DNA of 64,000 nt from Symbiodinium natans (Eukaryota > Sar > Dinophyceae > Suessiales > Symbiodiniaceae). Below the pieces are notes generated by a model that saw only the letters and a list, made by a program, of their open reading frames with translations, was not told where the DNA came from and did not search any database. The stretch lies in assembly GCA_905221605.1 (NCBI GenBank), contig CAJNDS010000309.1, forward strand, positions 86,501 to 150,500, written 5' to 3'. The translations under genes and the position numbers were made by a program. This document shows, one piece after another, positions 50,118 to 60,247 of this stretch. Within the stretch, counting starts at the first letter, position 1. Each line of letters starts with the position of its first letter.

Positions 50118-53100
50118 ATGGCCGCGTGGGCCTTGGCGGGCTTGGGGCATTGCAGCTCAGAGCCTTATCAAAGCTTGGAAACCAGCCTTCAGCTGTGCCT
50201 CCGGCGTTGCCAGGTCCCTCGTCTGATCTCCCAATTTTTAGGAAGCCTCGTGAGGAAAGTCTGGTTTGATGACGGAGACGAAGACGTAGTCACAACACAG
50301 GCATGCACGCAGCAAAATGAGACAAAGAGCACAAAAGTCAGAGCGCTGTGGCGCACAAATTCGCTTCATTATCACTGCGGGATGTTCGAGAGTTACTGTC
50401 GTTTGTCATTGTAGTCTTGGAAAAAAGGAGTCATCGCGGTGCCTCTTCGCCTCCTTCGTGGACACGGTCTACGTGAAGGTGCAGAGAAATAGGAATTTGA
50501 AGAGAATCGAAGAGAGGAGAGCAAAGGAAGGGGCGGAAATGGCGGAAGAAGGGAAGGAAGAGGAGGTTGCAGAGGAGGCTGCAGCAGACCCACAGGCAGC
50601 ACAACGAGAAGGGGAAGTGGCGTCCACGGCAGCGCTTCCTCTTCGCCGCATGGGCTGGGGCCACTGCCGGCTCTTTGCCAGCTGCCCAGGCTTGGTCTCG
50701 CAAGCTCCGGGCTTCGCCACCTTCGCAAAGAGGAGCAAACCACACGCAGAGAGAAGAATCAGCACTCGCAAGAACAGAACCGTCACAGCAGCCCTCGAAG
50801 GAGCGGTGAGAAGAGGTGTGGAAACAGGTGTGGAAACAGAGAAGCGGCCGGGATGGCCAGCAGCAGAAGACCGGGAACCAGGCCAGTTTTGGGGCTCAGT
50901 GTCAAAGGCGCAAGCCCAAGCAACGAAAGCAGCAAAAGCAGCAAAAGCAGCAACGACGAAGACCAGCACCTCCTTGGCCTTGGCGACCTTAGCAGTGAGC
51001 CCTTCGATGGCAGACTCCGTTTATGGGCTCTGCTACCGCTGCCATCGGCAGCTTTGCGTGGACAGCTGGGAGGACGGCAAGGACGGGAAGGACGGGAAGG
51101 ACGGGAAGGACGGGTTGAGGGACGGCACTGCAAGGCTCCGTCTGGAGGAGTCCTGCACGACGCCGACGCTCTTCGAAGTCCGAAGCGTCCGAAGCGTCCA
51201 GAGAAGGCACCGAGCACAGGCAGAAGGCCAAGAAGAAGGGCAAGAGGAAGGGAGGGAGAGCGAAGAGAGCGAAGAGAGGGGCGAGGGCTCGAAGCGGAGC
51301 TCCTCGAAGCGGAGCTCCTCGAAGCGGAGCTCCTCGAAGCGGAGCTCTCCAAGCCAAGTTGTCGCCGTCTCCGTGGAGATCTCCTGGCAGCAGCGGCCCC
51401 TGTGCAGCTGCCCGGCCCCGAAGGGAATTCAGCTGAAGTTGGAGAAAGATTATAAGAAAATCTTAGAAAAAAATGGCAGACTCTGAGTTTTTGTTGAATC
51501 CGTTCTGAGAGGCGACGGGGGCGTGGTCCACCTCAAGTCCAATGAGGAGCCTTGCCGGCACCTCTGGGAGCTTCGCCGGGCGGGCGAGGGCCACACGGAG
51601 CTCTTCAGTGAGCCCTGCCTCTGGCTGAAGGCGCTGAAGGCACATCGCAATCGCTACCTGGCTGTGCAGGAGCAAAAGCACTCTCACGAGAAACCCTCTC
51701 AGCCATCTCTTCGACTAATGCTGCTGTTCCCCCTATAGCATGACTTCACAAGCTCCGTGACAGTCTTATACAGGGCAGATCTCCCCCCAAAGAAGCCCCA
51801 ATACCCCCGAACAATCCGAACACTCTCCACCCCACCCCTTCCCAACCGCCAACCGCCCCCAACGAATCACAACCACGGCGAACGGCATCATACCACTGCC
51901 GAAAACGTTGTTTCGGCGTGCTCCCTGTGCTCCCCATCCTGAATCCCTTGTTTGGCCAGATGTGGTTTCCCCATGAACAGCTAGAGTGTGTGAAGAATCT
52001 TGCCAAGAGCAGACAAGCAAACTGTAGAGAGCTCGCCCTCCGCGAGGACTCGCAGCTGGCCTTGGTGAGCTGGAATGCGACGGAAGTCAAGGGGACAGGC
52101 CCGCAGGGCCCGCAGGGCCCGCGAGGCCTGCAGGCCTGCTGGCACTTCGGGCACCCGCAGACCTGGACACAGCAGCACTTCCTGGGAGAGGTGGAGACGG
52201 TGAAGATCCCAAGGCAAAGCGCGGACGCGGGCGGCGGCGGAAGCGGCGGCGGAAGCGGCGATGGTGAGAGCACTGAGAGTGCTTTGGAGCCTTTGCCAAT
52301 TGTGTGGCTCATGGCCTCCCCAGGCTACGAGAAAACCCTGCAGAGGCTTCTGAGGTCTTTCGAGGAGGCCAAGGAGCCCTGTGAAGTGAAAGTACGTTGG
52401 GTCCCCGACATGAAGGACACGACCAAGGAGGGCTTCATCTTAATGGGCAAGCTCTCACCCAGCTACAGGGTCTTCTACTTCAACTACGTCAAGTTCCTCT
52501 TCCTCTTTGAGGCGCTGCTGGATGCCCTGACTGCAAAGCAAAAGGTGCCCATGGTCGTGGTCATGGACTTGGACGTGCAGGTCTTCCCAAACTGGGTCAC
52601 CACTCTGCGGCGCTGCCTGGAAGACGACGGCAAAGGAACCGGAGCCGCGAAGCCTCTCGGGGCGGATGTGTGCTTCTTGCAGCAGGCAGCATTCGGGGAC
52701 CGGCGCTTGCAACAAGCCAACAGCGGGGTTCTGGTCTTTGGCGGAGAGAAAGGAGGCGCCACTGGCAATCGCGCTGGCAAAGATCGGCAGCACTTGCTCC
52801 GGTTCGCTTCCTTCCTGCACGCGCTGGTGCAGCGGCTGCAAGCGCAAGAGCTTCTTTGTCACCTTTTGCCCTTTTCGGAGCCCGTGGCGTTCGAGCAGCT
52901 TCACATGAACTACATCTTGAACCACATCCGACACACTGTGGAGGCTTTTGAAGATGGTGCAGATGGTAACTCAGTGGAGGCCATGCGTTGGGGCATCTAT
53001 TCGCCCCTGGTGGCCTATGCTGGCATGTTCCTGACTCACGCGGTGCTGACGGACACAGTGCACCACGCCACTGCCAGCAACGTGCGCTTGAAGCAGAAGC

Positions 53101-53396
53101 TCCGTTTCCTGGACGCCGCGAAGGACTTCAAAGAGGACCTGACTCACTACTGTCCCTCTTACAGAAACTCTTACAGCTACAGTGGCGACAGCCCTTACAG
53201 CGCGCAGCAGCAGAAGCAACAGGGCGTTCTTGTGAGAGATTTATCGGGTTTTCAGGGGCCTTTACCGGAGTTCTGCTTTTACTTCACGGGGCACGATCCC
53301 CACTTTGGCCCCCTGCTGCCACACCACAAGCTCTTCGCCGGCTTCTCCGAAGAGGACAACGAAGTGGTCCTCAACCACCTCATCACCAGGCTGTGA
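50118..53396 (+). CDS. Glycosyltransferase-like protein gene (nucleotide-diphospho-sugar transferase type)
   Basis: The 3' exon encodes a soluble domain with VVVMDLDVQVFPNW, a DxD-type motif that would bind a metal-nucleotide sugar. It is followed by ANSGVLVFGG, the 'NSGxxxx' motif typical of GT-A glycosyltransferases of the PF03407-like class. I infer transfer of a sugar to a protein or glycan, probably in the secretory pathway. No signal peptide or membrane anchor was located, so the N-terminus remains uncertain. Upstream exons are Ser/Lys/Arg-rich with in-frame repeats. Family placement rests on these two motifs and on the fold-like spacing between them, so it is moderate only. Confidence 0.6.
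50317..51486 (+). CDS. N-terminal coding region candidate with in-frame repeats
   Basis: A 390-codon open frame, unusually long for this window. It contains RRAKEGAEMAEEGKEEEVAE, a GKD repeat (DGKDGKDGKDGKDG, 9-bp units) and SSSKR repeats (15-bp units, four copies). Both repeat lengths are multiples of three, which fits selection on reading frame. The frame also contains intron-like stretches, so only parts may be coding. The segments FASFVDTVYVK (about 50450) and VEISWQQRPLCSCPAPKG (about 51370) look most exon-like. The start is unknown. Confidence 0.4.
   Translation: MRQRAQKSERCGAQIRFIITAGCSRVTVVCHCSLGKKESSRCLFASFVDTVYVKVQRNRNLKRIEERRAKEGAEMAEEGKEEEVAEEAAADPQAAQREGEVASTAALPLRRMGWGHCRLFASCPGLVSQAPGFATFAKRSKPHAERRISTRKNRTVTAALEGAVRRGVETGVETEKRPGWPAAEDREPGQFWGSVSKAQAQATKAAKAAKAATTKTSTSLALATLAVSPSMADSVYGLCYRCHRQLCVDSWEDGKDGKDGKDGKDGLRDGTARLRLEESCTTPTLFEVRSVRSVQRRHRAQAEGQEEGQEEGRESEESEERGEGSKRSSSKRSSSKRSSSKRSSPSQVVAVSVEISWQQRPLCSCPAPKGIQLKLEKDYKKILEKNGRL
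51512..51655 (+). CDS. Exon of the glycosyltransferase-like gene, VHLKSNEEPCRHLWELRRAG
   Basis: Acceptor gttctgag-ag at 51510-51511. The frame reads DGGVVHLKSNEEPCRHLWEL, then RRAGEGHTELFSEPCLWLKA and LKAHRNRYLAVQ. The codon use is even and the composition globular. The end is ambiguous: a GC donor after TACCTG at about 51660, or slightly downstream. The frame differs from both neighbours, consistent with splicing. Confidence 0.55.
52030..53396 (+). CDS. Catalytic exon of the glycosyltransferase-like protein, terminal
   Basis: This is the longest clear coding exon of the window (about 455 codons), stop TGA at 53394-53396. Going N to C: LREDSQLALVSWNATEV; a GPQGPQGPRG collagen-like stretch; a Gly/Ser linker (GGGGSGGGSG); PIVWLMASPGYEKTLQRLL, the beginning of the Rossmann-like domain; VVVMDLDVQVFPNW with the DxD; LQQANSGVLVFGG; EQLHMNYILNHI; and a C-terminal DPHFGPLLPHH region. 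The ORF extends upstream to 51918, but the first ~35 codons look non-coding. A (CT)n tract follows the stop. Confidence 0.72.
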
Positions 53397-53399
53397 GTG

Positions 53400-54012
53400 A
53401 GTAAGTGCAAAGAAAAAGACCACTCTCTCTCTCTCTCTCTCTCCCTCTGTGTTGTTTTTCTCTGCTCTCTCTCTCTCTCTCTCTCGCTCTTTGTGTCTCT
53501 GGTGGTTGCGATCATCGATTTCGTGTATATGTGGAGAGGCACAGCCCGAAGCCTTTTCCAAGATCTCGCTGAGGTACATGCATTTTAATGCAAGTCACGA
53601 AATCTAGCTCCTGGGAGCGTGCGCGAGTTGTTGTGGAATAGTTAATCTCTCAAGTCTCAGGCCCCGCCACCCCCCCCCCCCTCTCCTCTTACATGATGGA
53701 TTGTGTGTGATCAGTAAGAGGAAAGGGAAGGGGGACGACTCCCAAAAAGGGAAAAGGTCGTGAGGTGCAGCCAACAACTATAAGCCTGCTTGTGGGAAAT
53801 TAATTGTCTTAAATGTTTTGGGTGGAACTGTGGGACGCTCAGCTCATCAGATGTTCCTGGATTCCTGGCACACTTCCAAGTCCCGAAGCAAAAGTTGTTT
53901 GGTGAAGGATCCAGGTTTGCGAGTTCGGACGCTCAGGGTACGCTTATTTCATTGCATCTTCAACGTTTCATGCACGAAGCATGTGACGTGGCATGTTACT
54001 CGTGGCTCGCAG
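53400..54012 (+). other. Intergenic stretch with CT microsatellite
   Basis: (CT)n blocks at 53424-53443 and 53466-53486 follow the glycosyltransferase stop, then a C10 run. No supported feature otherwise. Confidence 0.5.
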
Positions 54013-54070
54013 GGCGGAAGGCCGCAAGGCCTGGATCCAGCTCATCATCGGCTTCAACGAAGGTGCCTAC
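54013..54070 (+). CDS. Exon candidate, RKAWIQLIIGFNE
   Basis: Acceptor gtggctcgcag. The frame reads AEGRKAWIQLIIGFNEG with a GT donor (gtgcct) inside the last codon at about 54061. If not spliced it runs on through RRWRTARQNTSRTLRMLL to a stop at 54139. I do not recognise it; it could be the start of the dioxygenase-like gene or a separate small gene. Confidence 0.35.
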
Positions 54071-57000
54071 AGGCGCTGGCGCACGGCCCGCCAGAACACG
54101 TCGCGGACGCTTCGAATGCTCTTGGATGCGCCCTACTGAGGCAATGTCTACTCTCCAGTGAACTGCTCAGACTGCGAGACTCCGTGTCTTCGCGTTGCCG
54201 CGAAGCAGAGTCGTGCCCAACAATGAGCACACCCCGGATTCGAAGGACATAGCTGGAATCAGTGGGACACCCGCGGCGGTCTCGGCTGTCTCGACGGTCT
54301 CTTCTTCGGTCTCTCCATCCTTCGCCGCCCAAAGCTTCGAATTTCCAACGCTTGACATCTTCCCGGCCCCAAGAACGCTTCTCCGTTCTGCCGTGAACAG
54401 ACTTCAACAAGTTCCACCACAAGCACAGAAGCGCGCCTCATGCCCCTGCTGCAGTTGGCTGTTGGCGTGAGCAATCTTGAGCACAGAAAAGGAAGGGGAG
54501 AGAAGGGTCAGAGAAGGGAAAGAGAATGTCAAAGACCTGATCAACTCTAGTATGCGCAGGGCACATGATATATCAATTGCATTAATTGCATGCTGTGGTG
54601 TTGGACATTGGAGGTACATGTTGCGACGGCGCAGGTTTCCATAAGTCTCCCTTCTTTAGCAAGCCGCAGACCTCACATATCCTCACATCTAATCTTCCCG
54701 TTCTTTACACCAATTCTCAACCACCCAAGCACGCAGCTCCCAAGATTCGCAGTGGATCTCTGCAATCCCAAATTCTAAGTACCCGAAAGATCCACAAAAA
54801 CACACACAAACCTGCCTAACCAAACACACCGAGTAGTGCTGGCGCGTATACATTCTCTACTCACTACTGGTAGTTCCCGTTCGTGAAGGCTTGGTCTGGG
54901 TTTTGTGCCACCCTCATACGTAGTGTACGTATTTGTAGCCTTGCTTCGTGAATACTTATGCTTTCTCCGAAAAGAGGACGTGAAGACCCTACCAAGCAGG
55001 GGAATGACCAGGCGAGAAATATGAATATACGATGTACGCTTGCGCAGGAGGTCGGAGGGTGAGGAGGCGGCCGATCATCGTATTGTTCACTGAAACGAAT
55101 TAATTAAGCGGACTATAGGTGCAAAGCAATCAAAGCCTGCCGCCACCCCACGAGCACCATGGGCATCAGCACTGGTTTCACTGATCCCGCACGATCAGGG
55201 CCCCTAAACCAGACCCCCACCTTGTTAAAAGTGAGCAAAGCTTGGCCTCTGGACGAAGCCGAGGCTGCTAAAGCCTGCGTATCTACAAAATGTAGCAGAT
55301 ATGAAAGATAAGTTCTGTTGTTTGTTTGAAGCACTAGCTGCTGTGGTCGTATTATGCTGCTTCAGGCGGCGAGTGTCCTTTCATCCGGGATTCTGAGATC
55401 TGATGCATGACAATCCCAACCTAATGCATTTTGCCCACCTACCCAGCATCTTGTTTTTTAAGACATCAGTTGGTGGGACCACGAACACATTCACACGCAT
55501 AGCTGCTCGAGATATTTGCTGATGTGACTTTTCCCCGCTCCTGGAAATGTTCTACCAGCGATCACTGTTATTCAACAGATTGTGTTGATGACCGTCAACC
55601 AGCCCTCTGAATTCTCGTCCTCGCCCTGCTCATCATTTCATAACTGTCAGGGTTGATATCACGGATGCAGAGTTTTACATAGTCTAACTGGCATGTTCAT
55701 GCTTCGCCCATTTGGGTTTTTGCCACTCCGTTGCTGAGCTCATCTTCGGCCACGAAGGGCACTCCGGACACTCAGCAGCACAGTGCACGCCTGCATGGGT
55801 GCACGCAGGCAGGCCATGAGCCATGACCCACGACTCGTTACGGTTCGTCAGCTTATAAGCTGTTGAACGGTCCGGAATCTGGAACTACGTGACAACTACT
55901 CTTTCTCGTAGTTATATGTCGTAGTTACATCGTAGGATACGTCGTAGTCGCTGGTCTCGGCCACACTGCCCTGATGGAGCCGGCGGCAAGTCTTCGAAGT
56001 CCATGTCTTCTGACTTCTCCGAGGTGCACAGTGCAGGGGTTTCAGGGACCAGACAGGGGGCTCTAACACACAGAGAGTAGTGAGAGTAGTGAGAGTAGTG
56101 AGAGTAGTGACAGTAGAGGAGGGAGGGGAAGCCGAGATCAGCGCCTTCTGTGGTAAGAATGGAGGCCGGCGCCCTTGGCTTCGACAGCGCTCCGAGCGCC
56201 AGGAAGCAGAGGCAGCAAAGGGACCCCCCCCCTTCCCGGCTGCCCTCACTGCTCTCAGTTCTTATCTCAGTTATCCTTCCACCCCCTCCTTTTCTTTCGA
56301 AGGGAGGGCTTTCCATGGATGCCTCCTTCCTCCATTTGTTTTTTCTCTTCTCGCTCTCTTTGGGAAGAAGAAGTCTGACCTTGCGACATGCGTGTGTAAG
56401 TAAAGCGTAAGGTGTGTAAAGAGTGTGTGTGTGTGTGTGGAGTGTGTGTTGACGTGTCCCTCCTCTGATTTCTCTTTTCATTTTTGAGTGTTTGTTCGCT
56501 GCGCTCGAGGCTTAAGCCCAACTTCTTGGGCCCTGGGACTCGGACCGGTCGGACTGGCTGCCTGTGCCGTCAAGGAGCGGCGACAGCGGCGACAGTGGCG
56601 AGCCCAGAGGAGAGCGGCAAAAGGCGCTTCCACGGCTTCGAAAATCAGCAGCCCTTCCGGCCCTTCCGAGACTTCCGATGCCGAGCGGAGATTCCTCTTC
56701 CTCGGGCGCCAGCCACGCTTTTGGCGCGGCCTGGACGTGCGGTCCTGGACGACGGAGGTGCAGCGCCCGCACGTGGAACAGCCACCGCCGCAGGATCCCT
56801 CGCTGATACCTGATGCAAAGGCGCGGCTCAACGTTGTGCAAGAGTCCACACCCTGCACCTGGACTCGGGGGTTTGGTCGGAGGTCTTCTGAAGTCAGCCT
56901 AAATTGTTCGGGAAGTTCGGTTGTGCATTTTGTGCTTGCGTTGTTGTGTTGTTGCCAGCTTGTCTTGAATCATCGTTCAACTTTGAAATTTGGTGGTCAG

Positions 57001-59099
57001 GTCCGGGAGTTCCAAGAGAATCAAGTGGTGCTGCTCCGTGGGGCCATCACCGACTGGGTGCCTAAACTGCATTTAGAAAACTTATACCAGAGACTCGCAG
57101 AGCTGCGCCGTGAGTGGGGGGGGGGGGAAGAATCCGTCTTCTATTCTTCTTAGTACGCTGCGTGGCCCTCGCCACCAGCTGAAAGCTCTGTGGAGGCCGA
57201 AGCGGAGGGCTGGGAGGCGGAACAGAAAGCCAGTGCGAGGTCAATAGGTCGGCAAAAAGCCGATGCAAAGCTAGAGGGGGTACAGGGGCCGTGAGGGGAG
57301 CGGGGGGAGGGTCGGGTGCAGGCACGAAGGTCTTTACATGGCGGGAGTTCACCCAAAGGAGGTTCCAAAGAAGGGTCCCTACATTGAGGTGAGAAGGGTT
57401 TGAGGAGGCTGTTCGTATCCAGAGAGGCAGGGACTCCTCTGCGCCCCCGTTGCCGTTGGCATTTGTCAGCGTGTCCCAAACGCTTTAAATGGCCTAAAGG
57501 GCCTAAAGCTTGCAGGGCCTCGGCGAATATGTTTCGTAGTTTAGCGGGGATCTCTTGCCAGAATCAGCATCAACGCTGAGAAGCGGAACATGTCACTTGA
57601 GCAAAGGGGAGGTGGGTGCGATGATGCGCGATGCATCGCGACAACGTGCGCCAAGCCCCGAGCGGTGTCAGGTGCCCTACTTGAAGTCGGTTGTCCAGCA
57701 CCAGATGGAGCACCCGCAGGCCACGCGTATATAAGCGTGGTTTGTAAGATTGGCTGAATACATTTGAATACTGCTGAAGCGCAGAATCGGGCAGAAATCT
57801 CTGCTTTTCAGGTCTCCGCCTTCGTCACTGGCTTGCGGAGCTTCTTCTCCATGGACTACGTGCAGGCGGGGCTCTTCCTCACCAACGACCGCTTCTTCGA
57901 CTTCTGGACTTCCTCCCCACTTGCCGGCCTGGCAAAGCAACTCTTACAGCCGCTCGGCCCCTCTAACATCCTCTAACATCCTCTAACTTTGGCAAGCGAA
58001 TCCTGAAAAAGAGGGGCCCCTCTTCTGATCTCGTCTCTGGAGATGTGAGTTGAGATAGGAGTCGAGGTTCCAGTCGTGTGCTATGCTTGGGGACACCAGC
58101 CAGGGAGCCAATTGAGGGTTTTAAAGTTAGTGGGCGATGGGGACTCGAACGGACTCGCTGCGCGGGGAGGATCCTTACCTTCGAGAGTTGTGCGAGTTTG
58201 CATAAGCCCTCAAATAAGCGCGCTGAGGTGTGAGGAGGTGAGGCTTATCGTGGACCAGCTGAACGTGAATCCGCACTGCCCGCCGCCGCTTGGCGCCGTT
58301 GCCAAAGTGCTGGCGGCTTCGACTTCGCGAAGGGGATTGTACTGAGTTGCACCGTCCAGTCGTCGAAGCGTCTGACCCATAGAACACAAATTCCTCGACA
58401 AGTTTCATGCAAGCCCTCAGGTTCACGGACGTGGAGAAGTTCCACACAGATGCGCCCAGATGCAGCCACAAGAGAGAGGAGCTATTAAGTGTTAAGTAGC
58501 TTCATGGCAACAGTGTCTTGCAAACACAGCTTCTCGTCCAGTGAGTGGAGATATGCGGGGCTCATCGCGGGGCGCTCTGTGGCGTCTCTGAGGTTGGGGT
58601 GATCTCCGCTGTGGCTCGGGAGGAGGATGTCCTTCGCTGTTGGATTCCGCTTGAAAGTGGACGGCAAGAGGGGATTGGGACTTTGGAGTTCGAGGTCCAT
58701 GGCGAGCGAAAGAGGTTCGACGTGAAGCTGGGAGATGTCTTGATGTTCACGCCCACAATCCCTCACCGAGTGCTCTTCCCAGCCAATAGTCAGTATGATG
58801 AAGACCGCTGCGTTATCATCGCAAGCCTACATGGCTCCACTGCCGACGCGGGTCCCGTGGACGCTCGGCACAGGAAGAGATCCGGAAATTCCACAAATGA
58901 GTTTCAGGGGGAAAAGCCAATGTCAATTGGAAATACGAAGGGCCAAAGTTAAATTAGGGACCGTGGCAGGGGGGAACTTGGTCCCGTGACTTGGTGTGGT
59001 CTTCTCAGACTTTTCTCAGCGAGGCAGTGCCCGAGTTTCCCCGCATCTTCCCGACCACCGATGAAGCAGAAGTGGCAGCGCGGCGGGAGGGCAGGTGCG

Positions 59100-59154
<55 letters not shown>

Positions 59155-59861
59155 TTGGGGAGCTGGTGTGCAATCATTGAGAGGCTCTACGACAGCGCGG
59201 AGCGGTATTTCCAGCTCTGGGGCCGTCCCTTTGCACTGGCCAAGGAACCGCGCCTGCAGAGTGGATGCCATGTCAACATACAATAAAGAAGAGAGAGGGG
59301 AGAGAGAGAGAGAGAGAGGGAGAGAGCGTCTACGTATCACATTCCACGATGGATCTGGGCCCGCCTCGCGCAGGGGGGGGGGGGGAGGGGTCCGCTCCCC
59401 TCAAGCTAAGAAGAAGAAGAAGAGAGCAAGAGAGAGAGGGAGGAGCCGTTCAACGAACTTCACCAAAACGCGGCCGGGGGGGGAGGGGGGGGGGACACAG
59501 CTGGGGACCCTGGAAAGTCCTAGGCCTTTGAGTGAAAACCACTCGTCACAGTCAGACGCCCGTGTCACGGACCTTTCGAAGCGGGCAGCGGGGCATCGGG
59601 GCCGGGGACCCCTCAAGGCCCCTTCGCTGGGTAGAAGCAGAAGAAGAAGAAGAAGAAGAAGAAGAAGAAGAAGAAGAAGAGAGAGAGATCGAGGGCGAGA
59701 GAGAGAGAGAGAGCAAGAGAAAGGTGGTTTTTGTGTCGGCCTTTGAGTTCAATGGAGAGAGCACAGGGAGAGCAAAAATCAGCCGAGGAGTGGCTGCAGT
59801 TCATCACCTACGAGCAGAAGAAGCCTTCGGAGTCCAAAAAAAAGCGCAGAGAGACAATATG
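54013..59861 (+). CDS. Phytanoyl-CoA dioxygenase-like (2-oxoglutarate/Fe(II)) protein gene, multi-exon
   Basis: Exons in order give VREFQENQVVLLRGAITDW (N-terminal 'xGxxVLRG' strand), FFDFWTSSPLAGLAKQLLQ, VRLIVDQLNVNP ('xxxxDQ' strand), VLRCWIPLES ('xxxxWIPL') and LGDVLMFTPTIPHRVLFPAN (the distal His strand of the jelly roll). This succession is that of PhyH-type non-haem iron dioxygenases, which hydroxylate small molecules or proteins. The proximal HxD motif exon was not found, so iron binding is not shown. The stop lies at 59859-59861 after a Lys-rich tail (KKPSESKKKRRETI) that could act as a nuclear signal. Inclusion of the exon at 54013 is doubtful. Confidence 0.55.
54140..56480 (+). other. 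Low-information stretch
   Basis: No supported exon. It includes a 9-bp direct repeat (agagtagtg) at about 56066-56112, (GT)n at 56424-56440, and generally average composition without long repeats. It is probably intron or intergenic sequence. Confidence 0.45.
56560..56850 (+). CDS. Exon candidate, GLDVRSWTTEVQRPHVEQ
   Basis: The open frame covers a GC-rich stretch with GRQPRFWRGLDVRSWTTEVQ and RLNVVQ. It lies just upstream of the first clear dioxygenase exon and may be its N-terminal part. Two other frames are also open, so the choice rests on the less biased composition. Borders were not fixed. Confidence 0.35.
57001..57057 (+). CDS. PhyH-like exon: VVLLRGAITDW
   Basis: A 57-bp exon, acceptor ttggtggtcag, donor gtgcct, phase 0. 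VREFQENQVVLLRGAITDW resembles the N-terminal strand of PhyH-type and JmjC-type dioxygenases ('F..ngxVVLRGxi..W'). Confidence 0.62.
57812..57952 (+). CDS. PhyH-like exon: FFDFWTSSPLAGLAKQLLQ
   Basis: Acceptor gcttttcag, phase 0 with the previous exon. It reads VSAFVTGLRSFFSMDYVQAG, then LFLTNDRFFDFWTSSPLAGL and AKQLL. 'F..S..Lx.xxxxLL' is the helix preceding the core strands in PhyH proteins. The exon end is approximate; a GC donor near 57953 is likely. Confidence 0.62.
58238..58273 (+). CDS. PhyH-like exon: VRLIVDQLNVNP
   Basis: Acceptor gtgtgaggag, phase 0. It resembles the 'VRLxxDxLxxK.P' strand that leads to the HxD iron site. The frame continues open as HCPPPLGAVAK and then stops at 58343, without an HxD. 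The splice to the iron-site exon is therefore unresolved. Confidence 0.5.
58592..58800 (+). CDS. PhyH-like exon: WIPLES to PTIPHRVLF, distal iron ligand
   Basis: The open frame reads GVISAVAREEDVLRCWIPLE, then GIGTLEFEVHGERKRFDVKL and GDVLMFTPTIPHRVLF, and continues into DEDRCVIIASLH. 'GDxxxFxxxxxHRxxxN....R' is the C-terminal half of the double-stranded beta-helix, where His is the third iron ligand and Arg contacts 2-oxoglutarate. The 5' border is likely 58592 or 58608, the 3' border about 58790-58850. Confidence 0.66.
59009..59094 (+). CDS. PhyH-like gene exon: FLSEAVPEFPRIFPTTDEAE
   Basis: Acceptor cttctcag, donor gtgcgg, 86 bp. It reads TFLSEAVPEFPRIFPTTDEA and then EVAARREG. The two leftover bases (AG) join C at 59163 to give Ser-Trp in frame. 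That agreement supports both borders. Confidence 0.65.
59102..59149 (+). repeat. (CT)n tract acting as polypyrimidine tract
   Basis: About 48 bp of uninterrupted CT fill most of this 68-bp intron, directly upstream of the acceptor ggggag at 59162. Confidence 0.9.
59163..59270 (+). CDS. PhyH-like gene exon: WCAIIERLYDSAERYFQLWG
   Basis: It reads (S)WCAIIERLYDSAERYFQL, then WGRPFALAKEPRLQSG. Amphipathic and globular. It ends at a GT (either gtggat at 59261 or gtcaac at 59272). Beyond it the frame stops at 59283. Confidence 0.6.
59638..59681 (+). repeat. (AGA)n trinucleotide repeat
   Basis: About 14 units followed by (GA)n. Poly-Glu, poly-Arg and poly-Ser readings are artefacts. Confidence 0.85.
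59781..59861 (+). CDS. Terminal exon candidate, WLQFITYEQKKPSESKKK
   Basis: After gggag or aaatcag the frame reads AEEWLQFITYEQKKPSESKK, then KRRETI and a TGA at 59859-59861. The basic tail suits a protein C-terminus. Its link to the dioxygenase-like gene is by position only. Confidence 0.45.
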
Positions 59862-60247
59862 AGACGATGTGAGACAATGCTGACTCTGCTCTGGGCTGTG
59901 CTGGTGAATTAGTTTCGACTGGCCAACTGGGAGAGCAAACTCAAAAACGAGAGCTTAAACCCTTTGCCCTCTGCGTAGTGGTTTAGCGCATCTTCCGGCT
60001 CGGTGCCTCTATTGTTGCCGTCGCAAGGTTCGGGAAGTACGTGTCGGAATGGAGTTTAGGGGGCCCCGGCCTCGAAAGGCTTAAGGCTTATAAGGGGCAA
60101 AGAGATGGCAGCTGTTCACTCTAACGCGCGCAGAAACAGCTCAGACACATCTTTCGCATGCCGAGATGCTGTTGGCATCCCGGCTGCACCTTAAGAATCA
60201 AGATGAAACAATAGCTGACTCGGAAGAAATCAGTGGGGAGGCGGGGT

